Of a stretch of 64,000 nucleotides of DNA, positions 35,051 to 48,374 are shown in pieces. Position 1 is the first letter of the stretch; every line of letters begins with the position of its first letter. Origin of the DNA: Moringa oleifera (lineage: Eukaryota; Streptophyta; Magnoliopsida; Brassicales; Moringaceae); contig JAJFZO010000747.1 of assembly GCA_021397835.1 (NCBI GenBank), forward strand, positions 1,862,501 through 1,926,500. Reading direction: 5' to 3'. The translations under genes were made by a program, and so were the position numbers. The notes under the pieces are model-generated. The model ran no database searches. It was not told the origin of the DNA and worked only from the letters and a program-made list of their open reading frames with translations.

Positions 35051-35509
35051 TCAAGAACTAGTAAACTTAGTCACAGCCTTTGTCCCCTCAGAGACAGCAT
35101 GCTTAGCCAGCTCACCAGGAAGGACTAGCCTCACAGCTGTCTGGATTTCCCTAGAAGTGATGGTTGGCTTCTTGTTATACCTTGCAAGCCTAGAAGCTTC
35201 CTGAGCAAGCTTCTCAAAAATGTCATTAATGAAGCTGTTCATAATCCCCATGGCCTTGCTCGAGATCCCGATATCAGGATGAACCTGCTTGAGGACCTTA
35301 AAGATGTAGATCTTGTAGGTCTCTGTGCTTTTCTTGACCCTCTTCCTCTTCTTATCGCCACCAGCACCGGCCTCCTTGGGAAGCTTCTTTCCGGCCTTGA
35401 GCTTCTTCTCTGCCGGAGATTTCTCAGCCACGGAAGTCTTCTTCTCCTCAGTTGGCTTCTCAGATGCTGGCTTCTTCTCAGCGGGTTTCTTCTCTGCCTT
35501 GGGCGCCAT
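35051..35509 (-). CDS. Histone H2B (copy 1)
   Basis: Core histone of 152 residues, intronless. The plant-type long N-terminal tail is rich in Lys-Pro-Ala-Glu ([14 protein letters not shown] start) with AEKSP and GKKLPKEAG elements. It is followed by the conserved fold from [19 protein letters not shown] to the end AVTKFTSS, including the ubiquitinated-lysine region near the C-terminus (SEGTKAVTK). It forms a dimer with H2A. From STETYK onward it is the same as the second H2B at 61.9 kb; the tails differ, with a short insertion (ASEKPT region) making this one longer. Both copies lie on the minus strand. Confidence 0.98.
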   Translation of the reverse strand: MAPKAEKKPAEKKPASEKPTEEKKTSVAEKSPAEKKLKAGKKLPKEAGAGGDKKRKRVKKSTETYKIYIFKVLKQVHPDIGISSKAMGIMNSFINDIFEKLAQEASRLARYNKKPTITSREIQTAVRLVLPGELAKHAVSEGTKAVTKFTSS

Positions 35510-35619
35510 GGAAGCTTTTCCTTCTGTTCTCGGGAAACAAACAAGAGTTTAAACAGAGAGTCAACGGAAGTAAAGAAGTTATCGCCGAACTTTGTTGTAA
35601 GAAATGAAAGGAAGGGTTT

Positions 35620-35710
35620 CCAATTTATAGAGAGAAAAGGTCCAGCTTGATTGGAGAAAAGCGAAAGGACACGGATCGCTGCCGTGTAAAAATCAGACCG
35701 TTCGATTTCG
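35620..35710 (-). promoter_or_regulatory. H2B copy 1 promoter: octamer variant, AACGG motif, TATA box
   Basis: On the plus strand, GACACGGATC (containing the octamer variant CACGGATC) is at 35668-35677. GACCGTTCGA at 35696-35705 reads TCGAACGGTC on the coding strand. CAATTTATAG at 35621-35630 gives a coding-strand CTATAAATTG TATA box, about 115 bp before the start codon. The same motif set recurs at the other histone genes here. Confidence 0.7.
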
Positions 35711-35759
35711 CAGATTTGGAAAAGAGATCGACGGCTTGAGAGGATGCGTGAAAGTTTTG

Positions 35760-38700
35760 TTTCCGGCATAGCTATATGCAATCGTGGCAATATATTATTG
35801 GCTTTTGTGTGGAATTATGGATCGGTGACTTGGCGAATAGCGCGGGCTTTATGAGGTTTAGCATTTCAGGACTGCTTTTGGGTTCATGAAGATGCCCGCC
35901 AACCGAAAGTAATTCCCCCCATCACCAAATTAAGAGGGCACGGCACCGTTTTAGTGGAATTACGGGGATTCTGGGGTAATATTGGATTTGAATTTAAATG
36001 GATTATTGATAAACAAATTGAGAGCCTTTCCATTATTTTAAAACAAATAAAAAATTTAAGTATAACATTATTAATTAATTATTTTAATTAAATGCATAAA
36101 TATTAAACATTACAAGAATATATAAAAATGTTTATTGAATTGAGTTTTGCATGATTTTTTTAAAAAAGTGATAAAGGTATTTTAATATTTAAAAATGCTA
36201 ATGTAAAAATAAATAAAAATAAATAAATGTAGAATGTTAAGTTTGTTAAATTATCATATATTATAATCTTATAAAAACTCATTACAGAAATCTCACAAAA
36301 ATTATATATTTATTTTTATGATGTAATATAAATCTAATTACATATTATTTTATATTAAATATTTTTTTATGCTATGTTGCATTCTTAAATATTTAAATCT
36401 TATTTGTGATATTAAAAAAAAACAAAAATCATATAACTATATTTAAAATGGATAATATATCTCAAAGACTACAAAGGCTAATAAATTTGAGCATTATCAC
36501 ATATGTAAGTAACAAGTGGTAAATCACTCCGACTCAGATTTTGTTAAGCAAACCCACTAGTAAAAATGTGACATAAAAATTATATTATGAAAGTTTATAA
36601 AATTATTTATTACTAATTATATAAACAAAACTGTTTTTAATTTTGTATCATATTAAACTTAAAATATCATAATTCATTTTGTTATAACTTAACATGCGAT
36701 AAAAAATTAAAAAAATATCAAAATAAACTTTATACTATTTATGTTTTTTAATTAGAATCTTATGAGATATTTATTTTATGAGAATACAATTTTTTTACTT
36801 TATTTGTAATAAATTTTTTTTAATATTTAATTAATCTGTTTTTAAAATTTATAATTCTTTGATGTCTATTTTTATTTTTAAAAAATTTTAAACAACAATT
36901 CTGAAATGAACATTTAAAATAACTATTTTGCAGCAATGAAAAATAATTATAATTTTTTATTCACACATATCATTGAAATTTTTATTAAATTACTATCCCA
37001 TATATACATATATATATATATATAAATTCTCTCTTTTTTCCTTTTTTTATTTTTTATTTTTTTGACAATCTAAAAAAAGAGAAAAAAAACAACAAAATTA
37101 TATTATAACTAGTAAAATATTGATTAATAATATTAATATTTAATAATAAAAAGTAATTATTAACATGTTATTTAATTAATATTATTTTAAAAATAAATTA
37201 TTTTATTAAAATATTTATTAATTAATATCATTTAATAAAAAATTAATTATAAAAAATGTTAAATAAATTATATTTCTTCTATTTTAATAACATGATAAGA
37301 GTTATTCTATTTTATTCCTAAAGAATGGTTATTCGATTTCGCAAACTAAATGTTATAGCTTTTTATTAGACAAGTTTTAGATATAAAATATTGATTTGAT
37401 CAATTATAACCTTTAAAATTATTTAAAAGCAATATTTAAATCATGAATCAAGTATAACAAATCAAAATTAAAATTTTTCACAAATATTCGAACTATTCTT
37501 ATAAAAAATTCAATTTTTTTATAATAAAAAAATTTAAATATTATCTATTTTTTATAAAATTATAAAAATATTTTTAATAGTAACAAATTTTTGTTTTGTT
37601 TATAGTAACTTGAATATTTCATTATATAGGTTAAAAAAATTTGAATCAAAATTTATTATATAAGATCTCTAATTTAAATAATCTCTTTAAAAAAATTAAA
37701 AGTAATGTCAATTTAGATCGAACTAAAAATTTATATATAAAATTAGTCTTAAAAAATGCAATACCTTAATTAAAAAATACTAATATTACATTTTTTATAT
37801 TTACTAAAAAATCCGATAATTACGCAAAAAAATTCAGTTACAAGAGATTTCTCAAATTACATAATTTCTCTTCAACCACATATGATGATTCCACATATCT
37901 AAACTTATGAATATATATATATATAATTCAAAAATACATTCTCTAGACAAGACCAAAAATAAATAAATATATATATATATAAAAAAATCGGCTAACATAA
38001 CTCCGTAGTTGAAATTAATTTTTTTATTAAAAAAATCATCTAAGGTATGGTATTTTAAGTGCTATTCAGGGATTTCCCAAATTTTTAACAAATTGTTATT
38101 TCAAATCCTATTTAGACGAAATAATATGGCTTTAGAAACAATCTGATTTTACGGATTTTGATGTATCAATGATAAATTATGGAAAGTGAGTTGATGTAGG
38201 TTAAGGATAACACAGCTTTATGTTAAAATTGCATTGTATTATTTTGCATTTTATACATATCATGATGTCGTGCCATTTGGCATGATTAAAAACGTATAAT
38301 AATGCACATTAATAATGTTTCCCAAGCCAACAAGAATTTTATTTCTGTGTTTGAAGATATTTTTTTAAAATTTTCATTAAAGCATGTTTTATTTAATTTA
38401 TTTTAAAATAAATAAAAATAGAAAATCACTTATGTTTTTCTTACCCATAAGGCCAATTATGGTGTGTGCATTTGAACTGATCATTTAGGACCCTCAAATT
38501 TGAAAGGCCCTAAAATTTACATTTACTCATCTGATTTTAAATTTTTATTTTTTAAAAAAATAAGTTTAATATTTTATAAAATAAAATAATGAAAATTTTA
38601 TATAAGGAAATTTTTACATTAATGCTCAAAAAGTCAATCATGACCTTTTACTCATTTAATTCAATTCAAAATTTAAGAGACTTTTTTTTTTGTGCCGAGT

Positions 38701-41280
38701 AGATAAAAATCTTAATTGAATCAAATATGATTATTTAATTTTTATTTTTACTTTTTAATCAAAATATAATAAACTCAAACTTACTTATAATATTTCATGA
38801 TCATAAAATCATGCTTAATGATTCATACGTTTTAACAAATGATAACTACTTAATTAGTTAAAAGCAAATGATGGGATCGAAGAACACGGAGCATAAAAAG
38901 AATATCCAAGTAACATGCATGGCACCAAATTTTATTCATATATATATATATTGTTGCCTTTTCATATATTATTCAAATAATACTTAAAATCATTAATTTA
39001 CATTAGAACTTATTATGCATTTTTTAATTTATTTTATATCACATCTTACAAAATATATTCTTATTGTATAACACATAATAAAGTGAAAAATGGGCAATTA
39101 AAGAAGATCTTCTTCAAATAATAATTAATATTTTTCTTAAAACTTAAAAGTTTGTTGAATATTTTATTCATTTATGTTACATAAAAAAATAGTATTCTAA
39201 GAATTCGTGACACCTTCCATTTAATTTCATGTGTGGATAATTTTTACCATAATTTGATGTTTGCTGCAATGGGGTAGCTGGGATAGATTTATTTCATACC
39301 AATTTTTATCTCATTAAAATAGGATGATTTTATCAATTGAATTGGTAGAGAAATAGTGAGATACATCAAATAAATTAATTTATTTTAAATTAATAATAAT
39401 GTGTTTAAGCAATTGTATATATATGTTCGTTAATTATTAATATTGCAATCCAAACTTATAATAAAGTTGTATTGTAAAATTTTTATTCAAAATTTTAAAT
39501 TATTTCAAATTAAAACTTAAGGTACACATTATTTGAAACTTTGATCTATATATTATTTATCAATCAACCTTTGATGATCAAAAATTAACAACTCAAACTT
39601 TGATCTTCTAATTGGACCAATAAAATCTTATAACTAACGTCATCTAAACTAAGCATTGATAGAGGAACATTTTAATTATCCATAATTATTTTCATCCAAA
39701 GCTTAACAAGAATATGATTTTCATGAAAAGAGAGAGAATTTATGTCATTTGACGAAAAAAACTTTAAATCGAAGAAAATTGATAAAAAAGTAAAAATTGG
39801 GGGTGAAATTGACAAGGGTTAAAAGAAAAATTCGTGGAGATAAAGTACCAACTCAATTGATGGAGAATAAATTTCAATAGTTTGAGTCTTTCCACCATTG
39901 TGATCCCAGAAGAAAAAAAAAAGTAAAATAAAATAAAAAGAAAAATCTTCAAAGTTTATGAATGGCCTACTTAGACAATAACTTAAAGATTTCAACAATC
40001 GATTTAGATCTTGCACTCTTATTTCATTAGATTTAGGGTTCAAAAGGCAAAGAGAAATTTGATTTGAAAAAAGACTAAGCTCTATTGGGCCAATATAATA
40101 GGATAAGATTATCAGGTTCGCTATTTAGTTAAAATTTGTATCTTATGGGATGGGCTAGTTTACAAATCAACTTGATAAAGTAAATAATAATAATTATGAG
40201 GTTAAAATAGATTTGACACAATCAATACAACTAATTAATTTGTTAAACCAATCATAATTTAAAAAAAATATGATCATATGAGAAGTCAATTAAAAAATAA
40301 AAATAAAAGAGCAAACATAATTGCTAATAGCATAACTAAATTAAGAAATAATACTGGGATGCGATTTTAAAAAAAGAGAGGTAAAGTTACAAATCGCTTT
40401 AAAGTTGTGACAATATATTTGATGATTACAAAAGTTTCTTGAAAGTATCAAAGAAAATAAATTTAAAATATTTTTTTTATAATAAAATAAATATTCTTGA
40501 TGTCACATTGATTGCACATTTTTTAAAGCTGGAATGATATTAATCACTTTACTTTTGTAAAATCATTAACATAGTTGTTCTCATAAAAATTACTTATTTT
40601 GATGACTTTATTTTTTTAGTTATGTGACTATAATTTTGTTTATGTTGATGAAACTTGTAAATGTGAATAATGACTTATTTGGGTTTGGTAAAATTTATGC
40701 ACGACAGTGACTCAAAGACTTAAGGCTTATAAAGGTAATTTTATAATTTATGTATAATTTATATCATATTTTAAAATTGCCTTATCTGCCTTAAAACATG
40801 ATAGAATAATATAATATAATAAGTTACAAAGTCTATCTTATCGTACTCTTATCATATCTGCACTTCTCTTGACCCAAGTAGCTTTTAGATTCAATTTATC
40901 ATTTTTTAAGCATAATTACTAATACTTGATATATATCAAAATAATATTTATTTTAAAAAATATTTAAAATTAATATATACTCCTTTTAAGGAGTATTATT
41001 GATTAAATATATGTTGTTATTTATAATTATTATTTATATTTATAAAATTTATTTTATATTCATAAATTTTAAATAAAAATAAGAAATAAGATAAAATATG
41101 AATAAATAATTTAAATAGTAATTGTGTTGGTCAATTAATTATAATATAATGCAGACTTTGTAATACATTGCATTGCATTATTTTTTTTAATGTATTAATA
41201 TTTTAAAATAAATTAATATTAATTTTTAATTAAATTTTATATTGCATTAAATATATTATAATTTAATATACTTAAATTTA
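35760..41280. other. AT-rich gene-free region
   Basis: About 5.5 kb of AT-rich DNA. It holds short TA tracts (near 37010, 37910, 37970, 38940), one copy of the dispersed repeat and no credible coding sequence. Frames at 39764-40043 overlap each other and look random. No LTRs or transposase fragments were recognised. Confidence 0.6.
37587..37720 (+). repeat. AT-rich dispersed repeat, copy E
   Basis: It contains TTTATAGTAACTTGAATATT, then GAATCAAAATTTATTATATA, AGATCTCTAATTTAAATAAT. This is the same block order as copies A-C; the 3' block is missing or diverged. Confidence 0.4.
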
Positions 41281-41618
41281 ATTCTAAGGAACAATTCAAT
41301 TTTCCGTACTAAATGGAGAGGGATACCCGATTTGCTGTCTGGTTTATGTCACATGATCGATATAGCATTTGGGCCTTCTTAAATCTTCTACTACCATCAA
41401 CTTGGGCTGACAATTACCCAAAACCCACTTTTAGGTTAGACCGTAAGACAAGTAGCAAACCGAGCCGGCCCGTTCGAGTCTGCATCTTCCGACTCTGGCT
41501 CGATCTTTCTCAGCGTCGTTCATCAATCAGTTCCCTGGCTTTTACTGACAGGCTGTGAGCCTCCAGTCTCCGCAACTCCGGCAATGCCTCGTACCTGAAC
41601 CTTACCTTCCGTGCCAAA

Positions 41619-44348
41619 ATGAGGCTATCTTGTTCTTATTTGTCTCTATTAAAGTCTAATTTCCGTTCAAAGCACAGAAACTTCTGTGCCTCTGCTAAAT
41701 TCACTGGTGAAGATAATGACGACGACGAAGACTTCCATGTTATTGCCACTCTTAAAGGTATCATACGAGGGAAACGGAGTTGGAAGAATGCTTTAGATGG
41801 AAGTTTCGTTTCAAGCAAATTAAAGCCCCACCACGTGGAACAAGTCTTGATCCAAACCCTAGACGACGCCAAGTTAGCTTTGAGGTTCTTTAATTTCCTG
41901 GGATTGCACAGGAATTTCAACCACTCCGTGGAATCGTATTGCATCTTGATTCATGCTCTAGTTCAGGCTAATCACTTCTGGCCTGCCTCTTCGCTCTTGC
42001 AAACTCTTTTCCTTCGGAGGCTGAGCCCAAATTATGTTTTTGACGCATTCTTGAGTTCTTATGAAAAACACAAATTTTACTCGATCTTACCTTTTGATTT
42101 GTTGATCCAAAATTATGTGCAAAATAAGAGAGTGCTTGATGGTCTTGTGGTGTTTAGACTCATGAAGAAGCGCGGTTTGTTGCCTGAAGTGAGGACTTTG
42201 AGTCTGCTTTTAAATGCACTGGTCAGAACTAGGCAATTTAGCTTGGCTTTGGAATTGTTTGATGAGATTGTGAAAGCAGGCAGTTGTCCGGATGTTTACA
42301 TATACACTGGGGTGATCCGCAGTTTATGTGAATTGAAGGATTTTGTTAGAGCAAGGGAAATGATAAATGTGATGGAGTCATACGGGTGCCTGAGTGTTGT
42401 GCCTTACAACGTGTTAATTCACGGACTTTGCAAGCACCAGAGAGTATGGGAGGCTGTTGAGATAAAGAGTAATCTGTTCGCTAAAGGATTGCAAGCAGAT
42501 GGGATCACATATTGCACGTTAGTGCTTGGGTTATGCAAAGCCCAAGAGTATGAGGTTGGCTTGGATCTGATGAATGAAATGATTGACTTTGGGTGTATTC
42601 CAAGTGAAGCTGCGGTATCAGGTCTGGTGGAGGGGTTGAGGAAGAAGGAAAAGACCAAAGAGGCTCTCAATTTGGTGAAAAAAGTTGGGGGAGTTGGGGT
42701 CGCCCCTAATTTGTTTGTCTACAATGCATTGCTTGATACACTCTGCAAATATGGGAATTATGATGAAGCCGAGTTGCTTTTTCATGAAATGGGACGAAAG
42801 CACTTGTGTGCAAATCACGTCACTTATTCAATCTTGGTTAATTCATTCTGCAGAAGGGGGAAAATGGATTCAGCTGTTTGTTTTCTTCGTAAAATGTCTG
42901 ATGCAGGGATAAAAGTAACTGTCTATCCCTATGGTTCTCTGATCAGTGGTTACTGCAAATTGGGCAATTTGAGTGCAGCAGAATCTTTTCATCATGAGAT
43001 GATTGATAAAGGATTGGCACCAACTGTTGTAACCTATACATCATTAATGAGTGGATACTGCAATGAAGGAGAAATCCATAAAGCATTCAGGCTCTACCAT
43101 GAGATGACAGGGAAAGGCATTGCACCCAATGCTTACACTTTTACTGTACTTATTTCTGGTCTTTGTCGAGCAAATATGATGACTGAGGCCATTAGATTGT
43201 TTGATGAAATGGTGGAATGGAACATTATGCCAAATGAAGTCACTTATAATGTTATGATTGATGGGTACTGTAGGGGAGGCAACACATTAAAAGCCTTTCA
43301 ATTGTTTGATGAAATGGTTGAGAAGGGCTTAGCACCTGATACATATACCTATAGGCCACTTATAAGTGGTCTTTGTTCTACTGGTAAAGTGTCTGAAGCC
43401 AAAGAGTTCATGGATGGCCTTCATAGAGAGCATTGTAAGTTGAATGAAATGTGCTACGGTGCACTTCTACATGGTTATTGTAAGGAAGGAAGATTAAAGG
43501 ATGCATTGAGTGCTTGTCGTGAGATGGTGGAAAGAGGTGTAGACATGGATCTTGTTTGTTATGCTGTACTTATAGATGGTACTCTAAGACAACAAAATAT
43601 AAAAGTATTCTCTGGTCTCTTAAAGAAAATGCATGATCAAGGATTTAGACCTGAAAAGGTGATGTACACAAGCATGATTGATGCAAACACGAAAGCGGGA
43701 AATCTCGAGGAGGCTTTTGGTCTTTGGGATATAATGGTTGGTGAAGGATGTGCTCCTAATGTTGTGACATACACTGCCCTGATAAACGGTTTATGTAAGG
43801 CAGGATTTATAGACAAAGCTGAGCTTCTTTGCAAGGAAATGCTGGTTAGTAATTCACCTCCAAATCAGTTCACATATGGTTGTTTCATTGACCATTTCAC
43901 TAATGAAGGCAATATGGAGAAAGCTGTACAGCTTCACAATGCGATGCTGAAGGGCTTTCTAGCAAATACAGTCACATATAATCTACTTATCCGGGGCTTT
44001 TGCAAACTGGGTAAACTTCAGGAAGCTGCTGAGCTCTTAGCTGATATGACAGACAATGGTATTTTGCCAGATTGTATTACTTATTCTACAATAATCCATG
44101 AATATTGTAGAAGGGGTAATTTGAAAGACGCTCTTAAATTGTGGGACGCTATGCTAGATAAAGGTATTATGCCTGATACCCCAGCATATAACATCTTGAT
44201 ACACGGGTGCTGCATTAGAGGAGAACTAACCAAGGCTCTTGAATTGCATGATGACATGATAAAAAGAGGTGTGAAGCCAAATCAGGTTACATATAATGCT
44301 GTTCATGGAACTTGTTCAAAGGGTCCATTTCTGACTGATGGTAGATAG
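41619..44348 (+). CDS. P-class pentatricopeptide repeat (PPR) protein, At5g59900-like
   Basis: A single exon of 909 residues. About 21-22 canonical 35-residue PPR motifs run from roughly residue 158 to the end (typical units start VTYNVMIDGYCRGG and VTYTALINGLCKAG). There are no E, DYW or SMR extensions, so it is a P-class protein expected to bind organellar RNA for stability, splicing or translation. The N-terminus (MRLSCSYLSLLKSNFRSKHRNFCASAKF) is basic and Ser-rich without early acids, which suggests a mitochondrial targeting peptide. An acidic patch (EDNDDDEDF) follows. It resembles Arabidopsis At5g59900 in architecture and position between histone and ADF genes; this is recalled, not searched. 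The start at 41619 is the first ATG giving a targeting-like end. TGGGCC lies at about 41370 in the upstream region. Confidence 0.93.
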   Translation: MRLSCSYLSLLKSNFRSKHRNFCASAKFTGEDNDDDEDFHVIATLKGIIRGKRSWKNALDGSFVSSKLKPHHVEQVLIQTLDDAKLALRFFNFLGLHRNFNHSVESYCILIHALVQANHFWPASSLLQTLFLRRLSPNYVFDAFLSSYEKHKFYSILPFDLLIQNYVQNKRVLDGLVVFRLMKKRGLLPEVRTLSLLLNALVRTRQFSLALELFDEIVKAGSCPDVYIYTGVIRSLCELKDFVRAREMINVMESYGCLSVVPYNVLIHGLCKHQRVWEAVEIKSNLFAKGLQADGITYCTLVLGLCKAQEYEVGLDLMNEMIDFGCIPSEAAVSGLVEGLRKKEKTKEALNLVKKVGGVGVAPNLFVYNALLDTLCKYGNYDEAELLFHEMGRKHLCANHVTYSILVNSFCRRGKMDSAVCFLRKMSDAGIKVTVYPYGSLISGYCKLGNLSAAESFHHEMIDKGLAPTVVTYTSLMSGYCNEGEIHKAFRLYHEMTGKGIAPNAYTFTVLISGLCRANMMTEAIRLFDEMVEWNIMPNEVTYNVMIDGYCRGGNTLKAFQLFDEMVEKGLAPDTYTYRPLISGLCSTGKVSEAKEFMDGLHREHCKLNEMCYGALLHGYCKEGRLKDALSACREMVERGVDMDLVCYAVLIDGTLRQQNIKVFSGLLKKMHDQGFRPEKVMYTSMIDANTKAGNLEEAFGLWDIMVGEGCAPNVVTYTALINGLCKAGFIDKAELLCKEMLVSNSPPNQFTYGCFIDHFTNEGNMEKAVQLHNAMLKGFLANTVTYNLLIRGFCKLGKLQEAAELLADMTDNGILPDCITYSTIIHEYCRRGNLKDALKLWDAMLDKGIMPDTPAYNILIHGCCIRGELTKALELHDDMIKRGVKPNQVTYNAVHGTCSKGPFLTDGR

Positions 44349-45719
44349 TTACCGTTGATAAACTATTTATCATAGAGGAAACCAGACAGATATTCATCAT
44401 TAAACTTCTGTTCTAGGAGTCCCGGCGGGCAATTGCACCTCTCGACTACTCTGTGAGTGTTTCTTTGGACTGAGGATCTACATACCAGGCATTTTTATCT
44501 TGTAAACTAATTTAACCTTGTATAGCAGAAGTAGAAAATTAATTGTATCATATGATTGGAGGACACTGACATCAAGCTGAGAGGAACAACCCGAAATTTT
44601 TGCATCATGTAATAACCCCTTGCTATAGATTTGTCTTTGAGGAAATGCTAGTTTTGATGATTTGTAATGGCTGTCTTTTCCTCGTAAATGAAGTTGGTTC
44701 CATGGGTCATATTGGCCACTTCCAATAGCAAAAGTGTTGGTGAACTTTTCTGTTTTCCATTTACTTATACCGACTGCTGATATTGTTAGTAGAAGTTTGC
44801 AGATTTCATAAGGCCAGCAGCTCACTATCCCAAGTCAGAATCAGACTTCAGTTCAAAAGTTATCATTGACTTCTAGGGTGAATTCAGAAGCTAGGGCCTT
44901 TAGTGTTTGGTATTACATCTTAACTCTTGGAAATAAAAAACCATAGGTACTTCCAAATTAATGGAGTTAAGTGCAGCCAGCAAATGTTGATAATAATTAA
45001 CAGTTATAAGAGCAATTTAAATACAGAATAACTCAAGTGAATGTAATCCAGTGATTAAAATGAAGAGAAATTGGAAGATACTGGCTTCAGTTTTTTCCTG
45101 AAATGTCATGTTGTATGAAGAATGAAGATAAAATTTTTACCAGCTCTTATCAGATTACATATCCAAAGAAATATTATCTGATATCAATGTTATATATGTG
45201 TGTGTGTACATATATATACACACACTAAGTTTGGAGTGGCCAAACATCTCATCCTTCCAACTTTGCAGGATATTATATCATCTGGGGATGGAAACCAAGT
45301 TGCAAGATTGGCCTCACACAACAAAATCACAAGACAGATGGTGACAAAAACATATGAAATCTAGTAAGAACTCATTGCCTAACAAGGCCACAGATAATTT
45401 ACGCATCCATTCTTTTTTCTTTGGTTGATGCGAAAAGTAAACCCTAAAGAGCTTTTGTTATCGACTTAGGTCAGTAACTTTCCCTTATAGACATAAGGAG
45501 ATATCCATTGCATAACTTCCACACATAACCAAGGATTCGCATAAAATCAAAACCACCGAATTGTTCTAGATGAAGACAACACTGTAGGGTAAAACTTGAA
45601 CAACAAACCAATAACATAATCCAGTCAGATTCATACCGCCACCACAAGCTATTGACATTTCACTCAACATAAAGCATAGCATAAGAAAAATCCCCAATGC
45701 TGAGCAAGGAGATCTGTAT
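44349..45719. other. Convergent intergenic region between PPR and ADF
   Basis: It contains 3' UTR of both genes and no coding sequence I can support. A mixed TA/TG tract at 45188-45227 reads TATGTGTGTGTGTACATATA and then TATACACACAC, so it can fold on itself. Confidence 0.5.
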
Positions 45720-47608
45720 TTAGCTGGCACGGCTTCTAATAACATCCAGACCCATCTCAGTTGGATCAGTTGCCTGCAGCTCCACTTGAATACCATCCAA
45801 TTCTCTCTTGAACCTGTCCTTCGAGCTCGCATAGATCATCTTGCTTCTCACCCTTGCTGTATCAGGAGACCTTCGCAAACAGCCCACAGACATATAGCAA
45901 TGGTTAAGAGGGAAAGCACAAAGTTGGTAAATAGATAACTTTTAGCATGCAATATTACCATGCGATGAAGAAAATCCTGCTTTTTTGGCAATTCTCTTCA
46001 GTCACGAAGTCAAAGTCATAGACAGCATATCGGCACTCATCAACAGGAAGGCTAGCAGTGAAATCTTCATAGCTTTGAGTTGGCTCACCAAATTTCTCCA
46101 CTATAACCTGCTTTTGCTTTTCCTCAATCTTGAATACTATGAAGCGGTAAGTTCTCTTTGCTTTCAGCGCTAAAAATTTTAGCTTGCAATCATCATGCAC
46201 GGCCATTCCTGACGCTGCATTGGCCTGCATGTAAAATAACAACAGTACAGTATAACCCCATAAAGAGTGAACCAAATTAACAGAAACCCATATGTAGAAG
46301 GGGAAATATAGGACCGGCCCTCCTAAAGTTTCCAACAAGATTGAATCTCTTCAAAATATTAAGCATTGCTGTTAACACAATACAACCCAAGCCATGGATT
46401 ACAGAACCAAAAATATCAAGGCCCTTGAGAAGATGGATACCACAATGTTTCCATCCACCAACAAGAAGTCAAGAAAACATGTCTGAGTTCATAGAATACA
46501 TGGTAATGCATATTCTTCTGATGATGTCACCAAGTCAAAATAATAGTGATGATGACGAAGAAAGTAATAATAGTAATAATGATACCATTTTGTTATAGAA
46601 GATGCATTTGCTTATATAATAGGACAATCAAAACAATCTACATATATAGGTGATTTGTGGAAAAGAAGCACCAAAACAAACAATGATGAATCATCATTCA
46701 TTTTTCAAAGAATTTGTACGCCCATCAAACATAAATTTCAAAATACGCACAGTGGCAGACAAGTTAGATAGACAGTAACTCTTCTGTAGCAGTGTTATAT
46801 CCCTTACTGACCATCTACCAACCCACTGAAGTAAATGGAAACTGTGTCTTCATCAAACAAAGAGCAAAACAAAATGATAGACTCATCCTGCATTTTAGTT
46901 TGCCTTACAATGTTGACAGAGAATTCAGACAGAAAAGTAAAGACATGAGAACTATACAGTAAATAAAAGTTAGAATTGCGGCCTAATCAGAAACACCTAA
47001 ACAAAAAACTATCCTGAACAAATACAAATCACATGTGATGAAAAATTAAAGGAGTATACATACATACATATGGTGAACAAACACCCTCAAATGCATGCCA
47101 CCCACAGATTTTACAAACTTTTCTAGTTGAGAAGAGCATGCACACCATATAAACAAAACCAGGTGAAGACGAACTATATGAGTTATACTCTCAGATGTAA
47201 ATATCACGAGAAACACGATTCTGATTTCTTCAGATTATACAAAAGAACGAAACCAACATTAAGCATCACTTCTCCCTATTTAATCATCAAAACAACAAGA
47301 CTAAAACATGAATTGAGATAGCATTGACGAAAGATCAGACAATTCCATCAATATTCTTCTCTTTTTCTTTATTCGGTTTCCAGTCATAAACAGTTCCACG
47401 AGTCATCAACAGGAAAACACAAAGATCTACACTAGATTAAATGCTAAATCAGATCCAGATAAACTAAATGATCGACAGATTATATTTAAAGTGAGTTTGA
47501 CAAAGTAGATCAAAACCACACAGATAGACTATACACCAAAAAAGAATCCACAACCCCAAAAAGAAATCACAAAACAGAAGTTTAAAAACTAGAAATGAAA
47601 CTCACCAT
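45720..47608 (-). CDS. ADF: Actin-depolymerizing factor (ADF/cofilin)
   Basis: It binds G- and F-actin and severs or depolymerises filaments in the cytoplasm. Exons (minus): 47608-47606 (the ATG alone), 46224-45959, 45870-45720; joined 139 residues, the usual plant ADF length. The single-codon first exon followed by a 1.38-kb intron is characteristic of plant ADF genes, and that first intron often boosts expression. The protein begins [18 protein letters not shown], with Ser6 being the usual regulatory phosphorylation site. The ADF-H domain continues through [19 protein letters not shown], with the actin-binding helix [18 protein letters not shown] and C-terminus [10 protein letters not shown]. 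It is complete and intact. The neighbouring order (PPR, ADF, H2A) matches my memory of Arabidopsis chr5 At5g59870-At5g59900. Confidence 0.96.
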
Positions 47609-48374
47609 GGCTTAGACAGAACTGCGCACCGACAAAATCAAGGAAAAAAATCTATAGACACAGAGAAATTAAACTCTTCGCAGAGACTTTGAGAATACTC
47701 CCTGTTTCTCTCTCTTCTTCTTTCACTTTTCAAATGGAAACTTAGACCGTCGGCGTTTGGTGGCTCCACTCTCCGCTAATATATCATGATGGCGGTCAGG
47801 TCATGCGTGCCAACGGAGAGAAAGTAATGTCTGTCCAACAGCAAGCTGACAAGTGTCAGTAACTGGAAATGTCAATTATGACCTGCAATGACATTGCTTT
47901 CTCCCTCGGTTTCGAGTACGATTGGAGACCAACTCGGCAGAGGAAAATTGACTCCCCGCATAGAATCCCACCCCCCAACAGTTGATCGTTGACCCAATCA
48001 CATTTAGCCTTGGACTAGTCAGTCCCCATTCAATCTGATGTTAATAGAATGGATTAGAATGGCATTTAATCGGATTTGAAATCAGTTTGATTTCAATTTT
48101 TAGTTAAATATTTAAAAAAAGCATGAACTTAATTTGTTTATTAATTTTAATTTTAAATGTTAATTTTTTAAATTTTAAAAAAATATCAATTTATTTAAAT
48201 TAATTTAAAAATTAAATATATTTTTAATTAAAATATTTTTTAAATGGTTTTAAAAAACTAGATATTTTATTTTAAATAAATAATTTAAATTAAAATAATT
48301 TTAAATTAATGAATTATTTTTATGAATTTATGTATAATATAATTTTTTAAAAAAGTTATCATTAAAAAAATTTA

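Noticed and set aside
35239..35790. Long frames overlapping H2B copy 1 on both strands
   Set aside because: Shadows created by the Lys/Ala-rich histone codon pattern; the same shadows recur over H2B copy 2 at 61954-62381.
41313..41558. 81-codon plus-strand frame just upstream of the PPR start
   Set aside because: It lies in the probable promoter/5' leader and is not similar to anything known; at most an upstream ORF.
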